Position numbers and translations under genes: made by a program. Positions 1 through 6,260 of a DNA stretch of 47,204 bases are shown in pieces; within the stretch, counting starts at the first letter, position 1, and each line of letters begins with the position of its first letter. The notes beneath the pieces are model-generated. The model had not been told where the DNA came from. It saw only the letters and a program-made list of their open reading frames with translations, and did no database searches. Source of the stretch: Planctomycetales bacterium (lineage in GTDB: Bacteria > 4484-113); contig JAUWGS010000017.1 of NCBI GenBank assembly GCA_030606285.1, positions 1 through 47,204 on the forward strand, given 5' to 3'.

Positions 1-30
1 CGCGCGGCCCGCCCTGGCGGGTAAATCTCT

Positions 31-112
31 AGGCCGCGCGACCCTCCGTCGCCAAAGGCTATGGTGGGCGGGCGTTGAAGGTGTGGCGACCTGGAGGTCC
101 CCACTCCAACTA
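31..112. repeat. Intergenic hairpin element (ATTAAGGTGTGG family), interrupted copy
   Basis: The left hairpin remnant (GGCCGCGCGACC) and the right part (aaggtgtggcgacctggagg followed by tccccactcc) match the intact copies at 6129-6190 and 28979-29040. Between them sits a second hairpin family, CGCCAAAGGCTATGGTGGGCG, at about 50-72, which also occurs alone at 690-712 and 5943-5965. One repeat therefore appears to have inserted into another. Confidence 0.55.
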
Positions 113-329
113 TTGACCGAAGCCGGTTTGCCCGACTGGACGTCGGACATCATCGCCGTGAGCGTCTTAGCGCAAGAGATTGCGTCTTTGGCGGAGCATT
201 TCTGAACCGCGTCGGGATCTGATGCGCGGGCGAGATAGATTTGGAGCAGGTCTGCTAGTTGGGCGTGTAAGCTGGCAGCATCGAATCCGCCTTCGCCAAG
301 GCTATGGCGGACTGGGGCCTCGGGCGCAT

Positions 330-404
330 CTGTAGGGCGGTCATTTATGGCCGCCGATGTTTCTTCACCTGAGGAGGCGGCGGGGGTAAACCCCCGCCCT
401 ACAG
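330..404. repeat. Two-hairpin mini-element, copy 1
   Basis: The 75-bp unit begins CTGTAGGGCGG and ends with its inverse CCGCCCTACAG. Inside are two hairpins, one on the pattern GGCGGCCATTTATGGCCGCC (here with one T change) and one on the pattern GGCGGGGATGAATCCCCGCC (here GGCGGGGGTAAACCCCCGCC), with about 21 bp between them. Other copies are at 528-603, 10874-10951 and 16031-16105. It looks like a REP doublet (BIME-like) and carries no coding sequence. Confidence 0.8.
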
Positions 405-527
405 GGGATTCGCGCATTTCTGAACCATCACACATACTTGAAAGGGCCGATTCCTACCCTCCACTTACTATTATAGCAGGTTCTGACAAAAAGCGGACAC
501 CATTTCGGCGGGAATTTTGGATTTTAC

Positions 528-603
528 CTGTAGGGCGGCCATTTATGGCCGCCGTGCTAAGACATATGAAGAAAAGCGGCGGGGATGAATCCCCGCCCTA
601 CAG
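528..603. repeat. Two-hairpin mini-element, copy 2
   Basis: This copy has the same plan as 330-404: an 11-bp terminal inverted repeat, two perfect 9-bp-arm hairpins (GGCGGCCATTTATGGCCGCC and GGCGGGGATGAATCCCCGCC) and a spacer unrelated to that of the other copies. Conserved hairpins with a free spacer suggest that structure, not sequence, is maintained. Confidence 0.8.
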
Positions 604-814
604 AACACAGAAGAACGCTGCGCGGAGGGTGTGGAGGGCTGAGTGGAATCACGGGCGAGACGCGCCCGCCACCAATCGGGACCCTCCTATGCCAAGGCTT
701 TGGCGGGCAAGCCCTCCATAGGCGGGTAAACGCCCGTGCCACCACATAATCTCCGGAGCCGGCCTGGTAATCAGCTGCCAGCCGTCAGCCATCAGCCATC
801 AGCAGGACGAAGAA

Positions 815-832
815 GCCGGGCTAAAGCCCGGC
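815..832. repeat. GCCGGGC hairpin repeat
   Basis: GCCGGGCTAAAGCCCGGC is a 7-bp-arm hairpin followed by gtactcattg. The same hairpin plus tail recurs at 9257-9290 and, with a different loop, at 26228-26247. Confidence 0.6.
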
Positions 833-943
833 GTACTCATTGAGATGCCCTGTAAAGCAACGATTTATGGCCGCCGGTGTTTCATCAACAGAAGAAACGG
901 TGGGGGTGAATGCGCACTGGCGTACAAGTGAAGACATCCAGGC

Positions 944-1720
944 CTAGAACGGAATAAGAGGCTTGTACTTCGTTCCCAGCAATTCGTCAATCAGCCGCAT
1001 CAAGTCTTCATCTGTAACCGGCCTAAATAGCTCGACACTGTCCAGCTTCGGCACTATCTCCACAGCCATACCAATCGGGATAAGCGAGAACAGGTAGCGC
1101 GCGTCGTCGCGGGACAGGCGAATACACCCGTGCGAAGCCCGCCTGCCCAGTCTGCGCTCGTATCCGCGTCCTTTGAGCGCGTGCATCCCGATCTCGCCAC
1201 CACGCGTCAGGCCCATCCAATGATACATATCGGCTTCATACTTCTCGGAGTATGCATATGTGGCCTTGTTCACCACCTGATAGGAATCCGGCGGCGTGGC
1301 GTAACCGCGCATTCCGGTGGACACTTTGTATTCGGCAAGCACCTGGTCGTGACGGTTCATCGCGTACAGCCGCTGCCGTGAAAGGTCAATGACCATGTGC
1401 GTAACCGCAACAGCTGATTCCGCACGAATCCTGGCTAGCAGCTCTTCCTGGCTGTGAAAGCCCCGTGAAATGAAATCCTCAACCAGCTCCGGTGCGGTTT
1501 CCGCGTCCGGGTTCATCGGGCCCTTGCGGATTATCCGGATACCCAGGCGCTCGAACAGCACTGTCTCGTCCGACTGCCCTTCCTCGTCTGACTGTACTTC
1601 CTCGCTTTGCTCCTGCTCTTCGTCTTCCCCCACGGGGCCGACGACCACGTCCGCGTGCGCAGCTATTGCTGCTACAGCCAGCATTACAAGACACAACAGA
1701 AAGGCCGCACCGCGTCGCAC
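944..1720 (-). CDS. L,D-transpeptidase (YkuD domain), secreted
   Basis: This 258-residue protein should cross-link peptidoglycan, or attach proteins to it, in the periplasm. It starts with a signal peptide (hydrophobic stretch AAFLLCLVMLAVAAIAAHA), followed by an acidic Glu/Ser/Asp-rich linker at about residues 30-52. The YkuD domain fills roughly residues 100-225 and has the family signature around HALKG and SHGCIRLS, where the Cys is the expected nucleophile. The start is a GTG at 1720, only 9 nt downstream of a TAGAAT -10 hexamer, so the message is probably leaderless. The gene is divergent from the biotin ligase gene, with a 73-bp shared promoter region. Family assignment is secure; the exact substrate is unknown. 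Confidence 0.9.
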   Translation of the reverse strand: MRRGAAFLLCLVMLAVAAIAAHADVVVGPVGEDEEQEQSEEVQSDEEGQSDETVLFERLGIRIIRKGPMNPDAETAPELVEDFISRGFHSQEELLARIRAESAVAVTHMVIDLSRQRLYAMNRHDQVLAEYKVSTGMRGYATPPDSYQVVNKATYAYSEKYEADMYHWMGLTRGGEIGMHALKGRGYERRLGRRASHGCIRLSRDDARYLFSLIPIGMAVEIVPKLDSVELFRPVTDEDLMRLIDELLGTKYKPLIPF

Positions 1721-1729
1721 TCTGCCTGT

Positions 1730-1735
1730 ATTCTA
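1730..1735 (-). promoter_or_regulatory. -10 element of the L,D-transpeptidase gene
   Basis: TAGAAT on the minus strand ends 9 nt before the GTG start at 1720. No convincing -35 box lies at the usual distance. The spacing predicts transcription starting at or next to the start codon. Confidence 0.55.
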
Positions 1736-1778
1736 ACAGGCTGTGTTGACAGATTCCAGACCCCTGCGCCCCCTTTGG

Positions 1779-1784
1779 TAGAAT
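1779..1784 (+). promoter_or_regulatory. -10 element of the biotin ligase gene
   Basis: TAGAAT lies 9 nt before the ATG at 1794, with no Shine-Dalgarno sequence between. A TTGACA at 1746-1751 is 27 bp upstream, too far to be its -35 partner. Confidence 0.55.
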
Positions 1785-1793
1785 CACCTGAAG

Positions 1794-2576
1794 ATGGCAT
1801 TGCACGTCGAGAAGCTGGAAGACGCTCTGAGCGACCTGCGCCAGCAGGTTCACCTGATTGCGGTCGACGAATGCGCGAGCACCAACGAGCTAGTTGCGCG
1901 GGCAATGGACGCTGAGAATGCGCCCGAAGCAGTCCTTGCCGTCACCAATTACCAGTCCGAGGGCCAGGGGCGGCGCGGACGCTCCTGGCACAGCCCGCGC
2001 GGCACCGACGTTCTGGCGACACTCGGGGTGCGCCTGCGAGACTATGGCTATGAGCTTGACCAGCGATTCCCTCTTCTGGCGTCGGTACTCGTAGCCCGGG
2101 GCGTCGAGGAGACAACGAAGGTCCATCTGCACACGAAGTGGCCAAATGACCTGGTGAGCAGCGAGCGCAGGAAGATAGGCGGCATCCTCGTCCGCAACAC
2201 CAGCAGCCACCTTGCGGTGGGCATCGGTGTCAACGTAAACAGCAAGCGCGCGGATTATCCTGATGAAATCCAGTGGCGAGTCGAAACTCTCAGTGCGGTC
2301 GCCGGGCGCGACCTTGACCTGACTCAGCTCGTAATCGCAATTGTGACGGAACTGCTGCGCCACTTTGCAGGCGAGCATCCGCTAATTGCAGACGAGCTGA
2401 TAGGCGAATGGCTCGACCGCTCGCTCACTATCGGCGAGACACTTATGCTTCACCGTGATGCAAAACTCGTCGAAGTTACGCCGCTGCGCCTGATCCGCGA
2501 AACCGGCGAATTGGTTGTGCGGGAAAGCGACGGAAGTGAGACCATCCTCAGCAGCGCCGACGCCATCGAATACTAG
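1794..2576 (+). CDS. birA: Biotin--[acetyl-CoA-carboxylase] ligase
   Basis: This 260-residue enzyme activates biotin with ATP and attaches it to the carboxyl carrier protein of biotin-dependent carboxylases. The catalytic core motifs are all present: the biotinyl-AMP loop GQGRRGRSWHSPRG at about residues 57-70, KWPNDLV near 114 with the following KIGGILV, and GIGVNVN near 142. The C-terminal small domain is complete. There is no N-terminal helix-turn-helix, so it is the short (class I) type and not expected to act as a biotin-operon repressor. The ATG at 1794 follows a -10 box by 9 nt, which suggests a leaderless message. Its stop codon shares a CTAG palindrome with the stop of the convergent SNF2 gene. 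Confidence 0.93.
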   Translation: MALHVEKLEDALSDLRQQVHLIAVDECASTNELVARAMDAENAPEAVLAVTNYQSEGQGRRGRSWHSPRGTDVLATLGVRLRDYGYELDQRFPLLASVLVARGVEETTKVHLHTKWPNDLVSSERRKIGGILVRNTSSHLAVGIGVNVNSKRADYPDEIQWRVETLSAVAGRDLDLTQLVIAIVTELLRHFAGEHPLIADELIGEWLDRSLTIGETLMLHRDAKLVEVTPLRLIRETGELVVRESDGSETILSSADAIEY

Positions 2577-4810
2577 CCGGACGACTCCTTGAGCAGTTCC
2601 CTCGCCAGTTTCCGCGTATCGCGCAACCAGCCGTCGAGCGTAACCTGCTCCGGGCGCCCGCCCTCGTCCCAGGCGGAGAAGATGTCCTCGAACAGTTTTT
2701 GCCGCCGCGCGAGTATCCGCACCAGATTCTCCTCCACCGACCGGCTCATTAGCAGATTGAGCACGTTCACCGGCTCTTCCTGTCCCAGCCGGTGCGCCCG
2801 CCCCACCCTCTGCTCGACTTTCGCCGGATTGAACGGCAGGTCGAAGTTCACAATCAGGCTTGCAGCCTGCAGATTCAGCCCCAGGCCTCCTGCATCGGTG
2901 GATAAAAACACGTGGTACTTCCCGCGCTGAAAATCGTCCACGAGTTCCGCTCGGCGCGCCGTGTCCACGCCACCGTGAAGGTACGCTACAGCCAGCCCGG
3001 CTTCCTTGATTTCTTCTTCCAGCAACTCCGCCATCCGCGTCCACTGGGTGAAGACAATCGCCTGTCCGTTGCGCTGCTCAACCTGCTCCTTCAGCACCAC
3101 GACAAGCTCACGCTCTTTCGGCGACGGCTTCTTCTCCGGGAAATGCATCCTCGGGGAATCGCAGATCTCGCGCAGCCGCATCAGCTGCACCAGCAGGTTT
3201 TTGACATCAAGCTCGCGCCATTCCTCCCATGAAAGGCTGTCCGCCAGGCCATGCTTCACATCGTCGTAGATGGCGCGCTGTTCCTGGTCAAATTCCAGCC
3301 ATACGCTCTGGTCTATCACCGGTGGAAGCTCCGCTAAGGCATCGCGCTTGGTGCGCCGCAGCGTTATGGCGGCAATCCTCTGAGAAACTTCAGGCACTCG
3401 CTGGTAGCCGGTTATCTTGCCGAATGCATCGAACGTGCAGTACCGCTCCCGGAAACTGATGGGATTTCGTGGCAGCACGTCCTGGTTGATTATCCGCACG
3501 ATGTTATAAAGCTCGTCAAGCTCGTTTTCCAGCGGCGTGCCGCTCAGTGCGAAAATGTATCGGTGCTGTAAGCTCTTGATAGCCGCGTAGGTTTTCGTGC
3601 GGTAGTTCTTGATGCGCTGCGCCTCGTCAATCACCAGCAGGTCAATCGGCAGCTTCTTCAGTGAATCCAGGTCGCGGTAAGTCAGCTCGTAATTCATCAC
3701 CGTAAACAGCGGAGCGTCCTTGCTCGCAAGCACGCCGTAGGCTTCCTCGCGCGCCTTTGCATCCCCCCCGATGACCAGCGCCTTCTCGCCGGCGAAGCGC
3801 TCAATCTCGCGCTGCCACTGCACCTTCAGCGACGCCGGGCAGACGACGAGCACCCGTTTCACGCCTTTGTATCTGCTAAGAGCCAGCGCAGCGGCGATTG
3901 CCTGCACCGTCTTTCCCAGGCCCATATCGTCGGCCAGCAGCGCCCGCTCGGTGAGAAACAGGTGCGCCACCCCCCGCTCCTGAAAACGGTACAGGCGATG
4001 CTTCAAGTCGATCTTGAGCGAGCCGCTCTCTATATCCTGCTTGAGGTCCGGTGGTTCGCCTGCCCCGTCCATATCAACGCGAAGGTTCTCTCGAAGCTCG
4101 TAGAACGCTGCAAGTTCGCGCGCGTCCTCGGTGATGCGCAGCTGCGCACCTGCCCTTTGCACATCGTCGGTGAACTCGCGGGCCCGGTGCGGCTCGCGCA
4201 GCAGGTGGTTCTTATCCACATAGTCCGCAACGACTTCTGCAACCTCATCGCTGAGCGTCGGAAGGAGGTGCCTGACCGAAATCTGCCGGTGGAAGCGAAC
4301 GCTTTCCTCAATCGACAACCGGTCGCGCATGAACCGGGGGAAGAGGTCGGAGAACAGCTTCGTATACTCAACTACGCCCTGCGCGTCCTTCACCCGCTCC
4401 TCGACGCCAAACGCATCCAGCGGATCCCGCAGTGCCATATTCGAACCGGCGAATTCGCCCACAATCGCCTGCAGCGGGCGGAATAGCCGGTCGCCCTTCG
4501 TCCTGAGCACAACGGAAAATCCGGTGCCTGACGACACGCCTGCGTCAAACACAATCGTGCGCCGTGCAACTTCCTCATCATAGAACCTTTCCACTTCTTC
4601 GCCGGCGTCAATCTGCAGGTTGAAGAGTTGCGCTTCACGCTTGAATTCCGGATAGCGGCGGATGTCCATGAAGAGCTGCCAGCGGCTGAAGTACCGCTCC
4701 AGGAAGAAGCGTTGGGGACGGTTCAGGCGCTTCAGCGAGCCGACAAGCTTGAGCCCGCCTCGCCCGCGAGAGCGGTCAACCACGAGCTGAAGTCCGCTGC
4801 GGTAGCCCAT
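2573..4810 (-). CDS. SNF2-family DEAD/DEAH-box helicase
   Basis: This 745-residue Swi2/Snf2 ATPase should translocate on double-stranded DNA and remodel protein-DNA complexes, in the manner of bacterial RapA-like and HepA-like proteins. The N-terminal 270 residues show no domain I recognise. The ATPase core carries LLADDMGLGKT (Walker A, about residue 290), DEAQ (Walker B, about 393), SGTPLEN (motif III), then the helicase C lobe with DAGGLGLNLQ (about 640) and RVGRAHRLGQ (motif VI). It is the last gene of an operon: its ATG at 4810 follows the phosphatase stop by 4 bp. The 3' end overlaps the convergent birA gene by 4 bp at a shared CTAG. The specific cellular target cannot be told. Confidence 0.9.
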   Translation of the reverse strand: MGYRSGLQLVVDRSRGRGGLKLVGSLKRLNRPQRFFLERYFSRWQLFMDIRRYPEFKREAQLFNLQIDAGEEVERFYDEEVARRTIVFDAGVSSGTGFSVVLRTKGDRLFRPLQAIVGEFAGSNMALRDPLDAFGVEERVKDAQGVVEYTKLFSDLFPRFMRDRLSIEESVRFHRQISVRHLLPTLSDEVAEVVADYVDKNHLLREPHRAREFTDDVQRAGAQLRITEDARELAAFYELRENLRVDMDGAGEPPDLKQDIESGSLKIDLKHRLYRFQERGVAHLFLTERALLADDMGLGKTVQAIAAALALSRYKGVKRVLVVCPASLKVQWQREIERFAGEKALVIGGDAKAREEAYGVLASKDAPLFTVMNYELTYRDLDSLKKLPIDLLVIDEAQRIKNYRTKTYAAIKSLQHRYIFALSGTPLENELDELYNIVRIINQDVLPRNPISFRERYCTFDAFGKITGYQRVPEVSQRIAAITLRRTKRDALAELPPVIDQSVWLEFDQEQRAIYDDVKHGLADSLSWEEWRELDVKNLLVQLMRLREICDSPRMHFPEKKPSPKERELVVVLKEQVEQRNGQAIVFTQWTRMAELLEEEIKEAGLAVAYLHGGVDTARRAELVDDFQRGKYHVFLSTDAGGLGLNLQAASLIVNFDLPFNPAKVEQRVGRAHRLGQEEPVNVLNLLMSRSVEENLVRILARRQKLFEDIFSAWDEGGRPEQVTLDGWLRDTRKLARELLKESSG

Positions 4811-4814
4811 CTGC

Positions 4815-5438
4815 TCAATCCTCCCTCAGCCCCTGGAGATGCGCCGTCTCGTTGAGAGAAACCAGGTTCATCCGCTCGCCATCGGCCTCGACTACGCTGA
4901 AGCCGCCGTTGAAAGTGCGAATATGCGTGCGCCCGATAGGGACTTTGTCGATGAGCGCGTGCACCAGGAAATAGAGCGAACCCGCGTGCGTCACGGCAAT
5001 TGCGGTAGCGTCCTCGTGCCGCTCCATCATCTCGCTGATGAACGCCAGCATCCGGTGGCGCACCCTGAGCCTCGGCTCACCGCCTGGCGGGCAGAACCAC
5101 CAGCCTTCGGAGTTGCGGCGCTGCGCGATTTGCGGGTCGGCTGCGGCAATGTCCTTCCATGCCTGTCCTTCCCATCCGCTCAGCCCCTGTTCCCGCAAGC
5201 GCGTCGTTTCGATGACCGGCAGCCCGAGATGCTTCCCGATAATCTCCGCAGTTTGCATCGCGCGCACGTAAGGCGAGGAATATAGCGCAACCGGATGATA
5301 TGCTTTCAACGCTTCTCCTGCGGCGTCGGCCTGACGGCATCCGAGGTCCGTCAGCGGAGTCTCCGCAACGCCCTGGATGACGCCGAGGTCGTTTAGCTCC
5401 GTGACGCCGTGCCGGACGAAGATAATGCGGGTAGACAT
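4815..5438 (-). CDS. Histidine phosphatase family protein (phosphoglycerate mutase-like)
   Basis: This 207-residue protein has the RHG phosphohistidine motif right at its N-terminus (IIFVRHGVTELN), the TPLTDLG segment and the second catalytic histidine in VTHAGS near residue 157. That is the plan of GpmB, CobC and related phosphatases. The substrate cannot be deduced; a small phosphorylated metabolite is typical. I chose the ATG at 5438 (MSTRIIFVRHG) because it lies 5 bp after the upstream gene's stop. A longer frame starting at 5513 would overlap that gene and add residues unlike the family. It is the middle gene of a three-gene operon with the membrane protein and the SNF2 helicase. Confidence 0.85.
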   Translation of the reverse strand: MSTRIIFVRHGVTELNDLGVIQGVAETPLTDLGCRQADAAGEALKAYHPVALYSSPYVRAMQTAEIIGKHLGLPVIETTRLREQGLSGWEGQAWKDIAAADPQIAQRRNSEGWWFCPPGGEPRLRVRHRMLAFISEMMERHEDATAIAVTHAGSLYFLVHALIDKVPIGRTHIRTFNGGFSVVEADGERMNLVSLNETAHLQGLRED

Positions 5439-5443
5439 CTGCG

Positions 5444-5875
5444 CTATGGGGAAGTCTGGATGTACTCCAGGATTCGCTTGACGAATTCCCCGAAGAACGG
5501 CACCGCTTCCCACTGGGTAAGCATATAGACGAAAAGCCCTGCCACCAGAGTAGCGCCGAGGAATATACCGAAGCCGCCGGCGATGCCGCGCCCGATGCTG
5601 GGGAGTATACCCAGCGCCTTGACGTAGATTTCGATGCGCCGCGAGAGCCGCGTCTGGCTCTCCACGAGCGCCTCAATGCGGCGGGAGAGCTTGTCTAAGT
5701 ACTGCGCCTCCTCCATCACCACGCGCCGCAGGTCCTCGGCGTTGGCGGAAAGGAGCTTGCCGTTCTCCCAGCGGGATGCAGCGTCATTGGCAGTGCCTTT
5801 AGTAACGCCTGCGGCGCTGCTGCTGACCCCTTCCTCCTGCCGCGTTTCCTTCGAGGTTGTCTCCTCCAAAGCCAC
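5444..5875 (-). CDS. Small membrane protein, DUF5665-like
   Basis: This 143-residue protein has a polar N-terminal 60 residues, a predicted coiled helix at about 50-85 (LDKLSRRIEALVESQTRLSR) and one glycine-rich membrane segment at about 95-117 (IAGGFGIFLGATLVAGLFVY). It ends with a short amphipathic tail. The glycine-rich segment and its tail resemble the small bacterial family DUF5665, whose role is unknown; that match is from memory. The GTG start at 5875 lies 9 nt downstream of an extended -10 box (TGC-TAGAAT), so this is the leaderless first gene of the operon that continues into the phosphatase and SNF2 genes. Confidence 0.65.
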   Translation of the reverse strand: MALEETTSKETRQEEGVSSSAAGVTKGTANDAASRWENGKLLSANAEDLRRVVMEEAQYLDKLSRRIEALVESQTRLSRRIEIYVKALGILPSIGRGIAGGFGIFLGATLVAGLFVYMLTQWEAVPFFGEFVKRILEYIQTSP

Positions 5876-5884
5876 GCGTGGATG

Positions 5885-5893
5885 ATTCTAGCA
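5885..5893 (-). promoter_or_regulatory. Extended -10 promoter of the DUF5665/phosphatase/SNF2 operon
   Basis: TGC-TAGAAT on the minus strand, followed by 9 nt and the GTG start at 5875. The TG extension can substitute for a -35 box, and none is visible. Confidence 0.6.
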
Positions 5894-6020
5894 CAGGGGG
5901 GATTAGCAACGGCCAGCGGTCAGCCGTCAGTCATCAGTCCCTCCGTCGCTAAAGCTATGGCGGGCAAGCGTCAGCTTTCAGTTGCTAGTTGTTGGTTGCT
6001 GGTTGTTGGACGGATGAACT

Positions 6021-6044
6021 GTAGGGGCAATTCACGAATTGCCC
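6021..6044. repeat. GGGCAATTC hairpin repeat
   Basis: GGGCAATTC and GAATTGCCC flank a two-base loop, giving a perfect 9-bp-arm palindrome preceded by gtagg. A second copy with a variant loop is at 9295-9321. Confidence 0.65.
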
Positions 6045-6128
6045 GTCCGGAAGAAGGTGCGGCACAAGTCCGCAACCTACAGGAATCCTCCGGGTAGCGC
6101 CGGCTATCCAGCTGGCGGCTTTTAAAAC

Positions 6129-6190
6129 GGACGCGCGGTCTCCAGGCCGCGCGATTAAGGTGTGGGGGCCTGGAGACCCCCACTCCGACC
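6129..6190. repeat. Intergenic hairpin element (ATTAAGGTGTGG family), intact copy
   Basis: The order is a GCGCGG/CCGCGC hairpin, the conserved link attaaggtgtgg, a second hairpin GGGGGCCTGGAGACCCCC, then actccgacc. It ends 3 bp before the TGC of the extended -10 box of the 6261 gene, so any -35 contact would fall within the repeat. Copies lie at 28979-29040 (intact), 41919-41961 (first hairpin lost) and 31-112 (interrupted). Confidence 0.7.
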
Positions 6191-6193
6191 AAA

Positions 6194-6202
6194 TGCTATA
6201 AT
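6194..6202 (+). promoter_or_regulatory. Extended -10 promoter of dockerin-like lipoprotein A
   Basis: TGC-TATAAT, 58 bp before the ATG. The same TGCTAYAATAGTC string precedes the paralogous gene (minus strand, 16015-16007), which supports it as a real promoter. Confidence 0.65.
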
Positions 6203-6210
6203 AGTCGCAG

Positions 6211-6240
6211 CCTGCTGGGGGGCGGGCGGCATGAGCCCCC
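6211..6240 (+). promoter_or_regulatory. Conserved hairpin leader of lipoprotein A
   Basis: CTGGGGGGC pairs with GCCCCCAG around an 11-nt loop, in the untranslated leader just before the Shine-Dalgarno sequence. The paralog's leader (15967-16000, minus strand) has the same hairpin; its one change in the 3' arm (A to G) keeps pairing as U-G. A terminator is unlikely because no T run follows; a role in translation control or mRNA stability is possible. Confidence 0.5.
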
Positions 6241-6260
6241 AGTCAGAAGGAGAATGTCAA

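Larger units (their letters stand above)
1..943. other. Gene-free stretch packed with short palindromic repeats
   Basis: No convincing gene is seen. The open frames here (for example 347-721 on + and 557-745 on -) are made of repeat sequence, have no promoter or ribosome-binding site and resemble no protein. The stretch holds two full copies of a two-hairpin element (330-404 and 528-603), a decayed third copy near 863-914, an interrupted copy of another hairpin family at 31-112, a GCCGGGC-type hairpin at 815-832, and short reiterated tcagcca-like words near 778-801. It lies downstream of the leftward L,D-transpeptidase gene. Confidence 0.7.
5876..6260. other. Intergenic region with repeats and two divergent promoters
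   Basis: This 385-bp gap holds the leftward operon promoter (5885-5893), reiterated gtcagccgtcag-like words at about 5912-5940, a CGTCGCTAAAGCTATGGCG hairpin near 5943, a GGGCAATTC hairpin at 6021-6044, a two-hairpin repeat at 6129-6190, and the promoter and structured leader of the lipoprotein gene at 6261. No gene is supported. Confidence 0.65.

Noticed and set aside
347-721. 124-codon open frame on + in the first kilobase
   Set aside because: It runs through two hairpin elements and their spacers, has no promoter or ribosome-binding site, and reads as repeat-derived sequence.
778-801. tcagccatcagccatcagc-like reiterations as a microsatellite or origin iteron
   Set aside because: They are short, irregular and recur in several gaps (5912, 10812, 40092) without AT-rich DNA or DnaA-box clusters, so an origin is not supported.
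1746-1784. TTGACA (1746) paired with TAGAAT (1779) as a full promoter for birA
   Set aside because: The spacer is 27 bp, too long for sigma-70 recognition; only the -10 box is kept.
6231-6260. Upstream ATG in the hairpin leader of lipoprotein A
   Set aside because: It is in frame in gene A, but the matching ATG in gene B is in another frame, so reading frame is not conserved. The Shine-Dalgarno sequence serves the later ATG and the signal peptide starts there.
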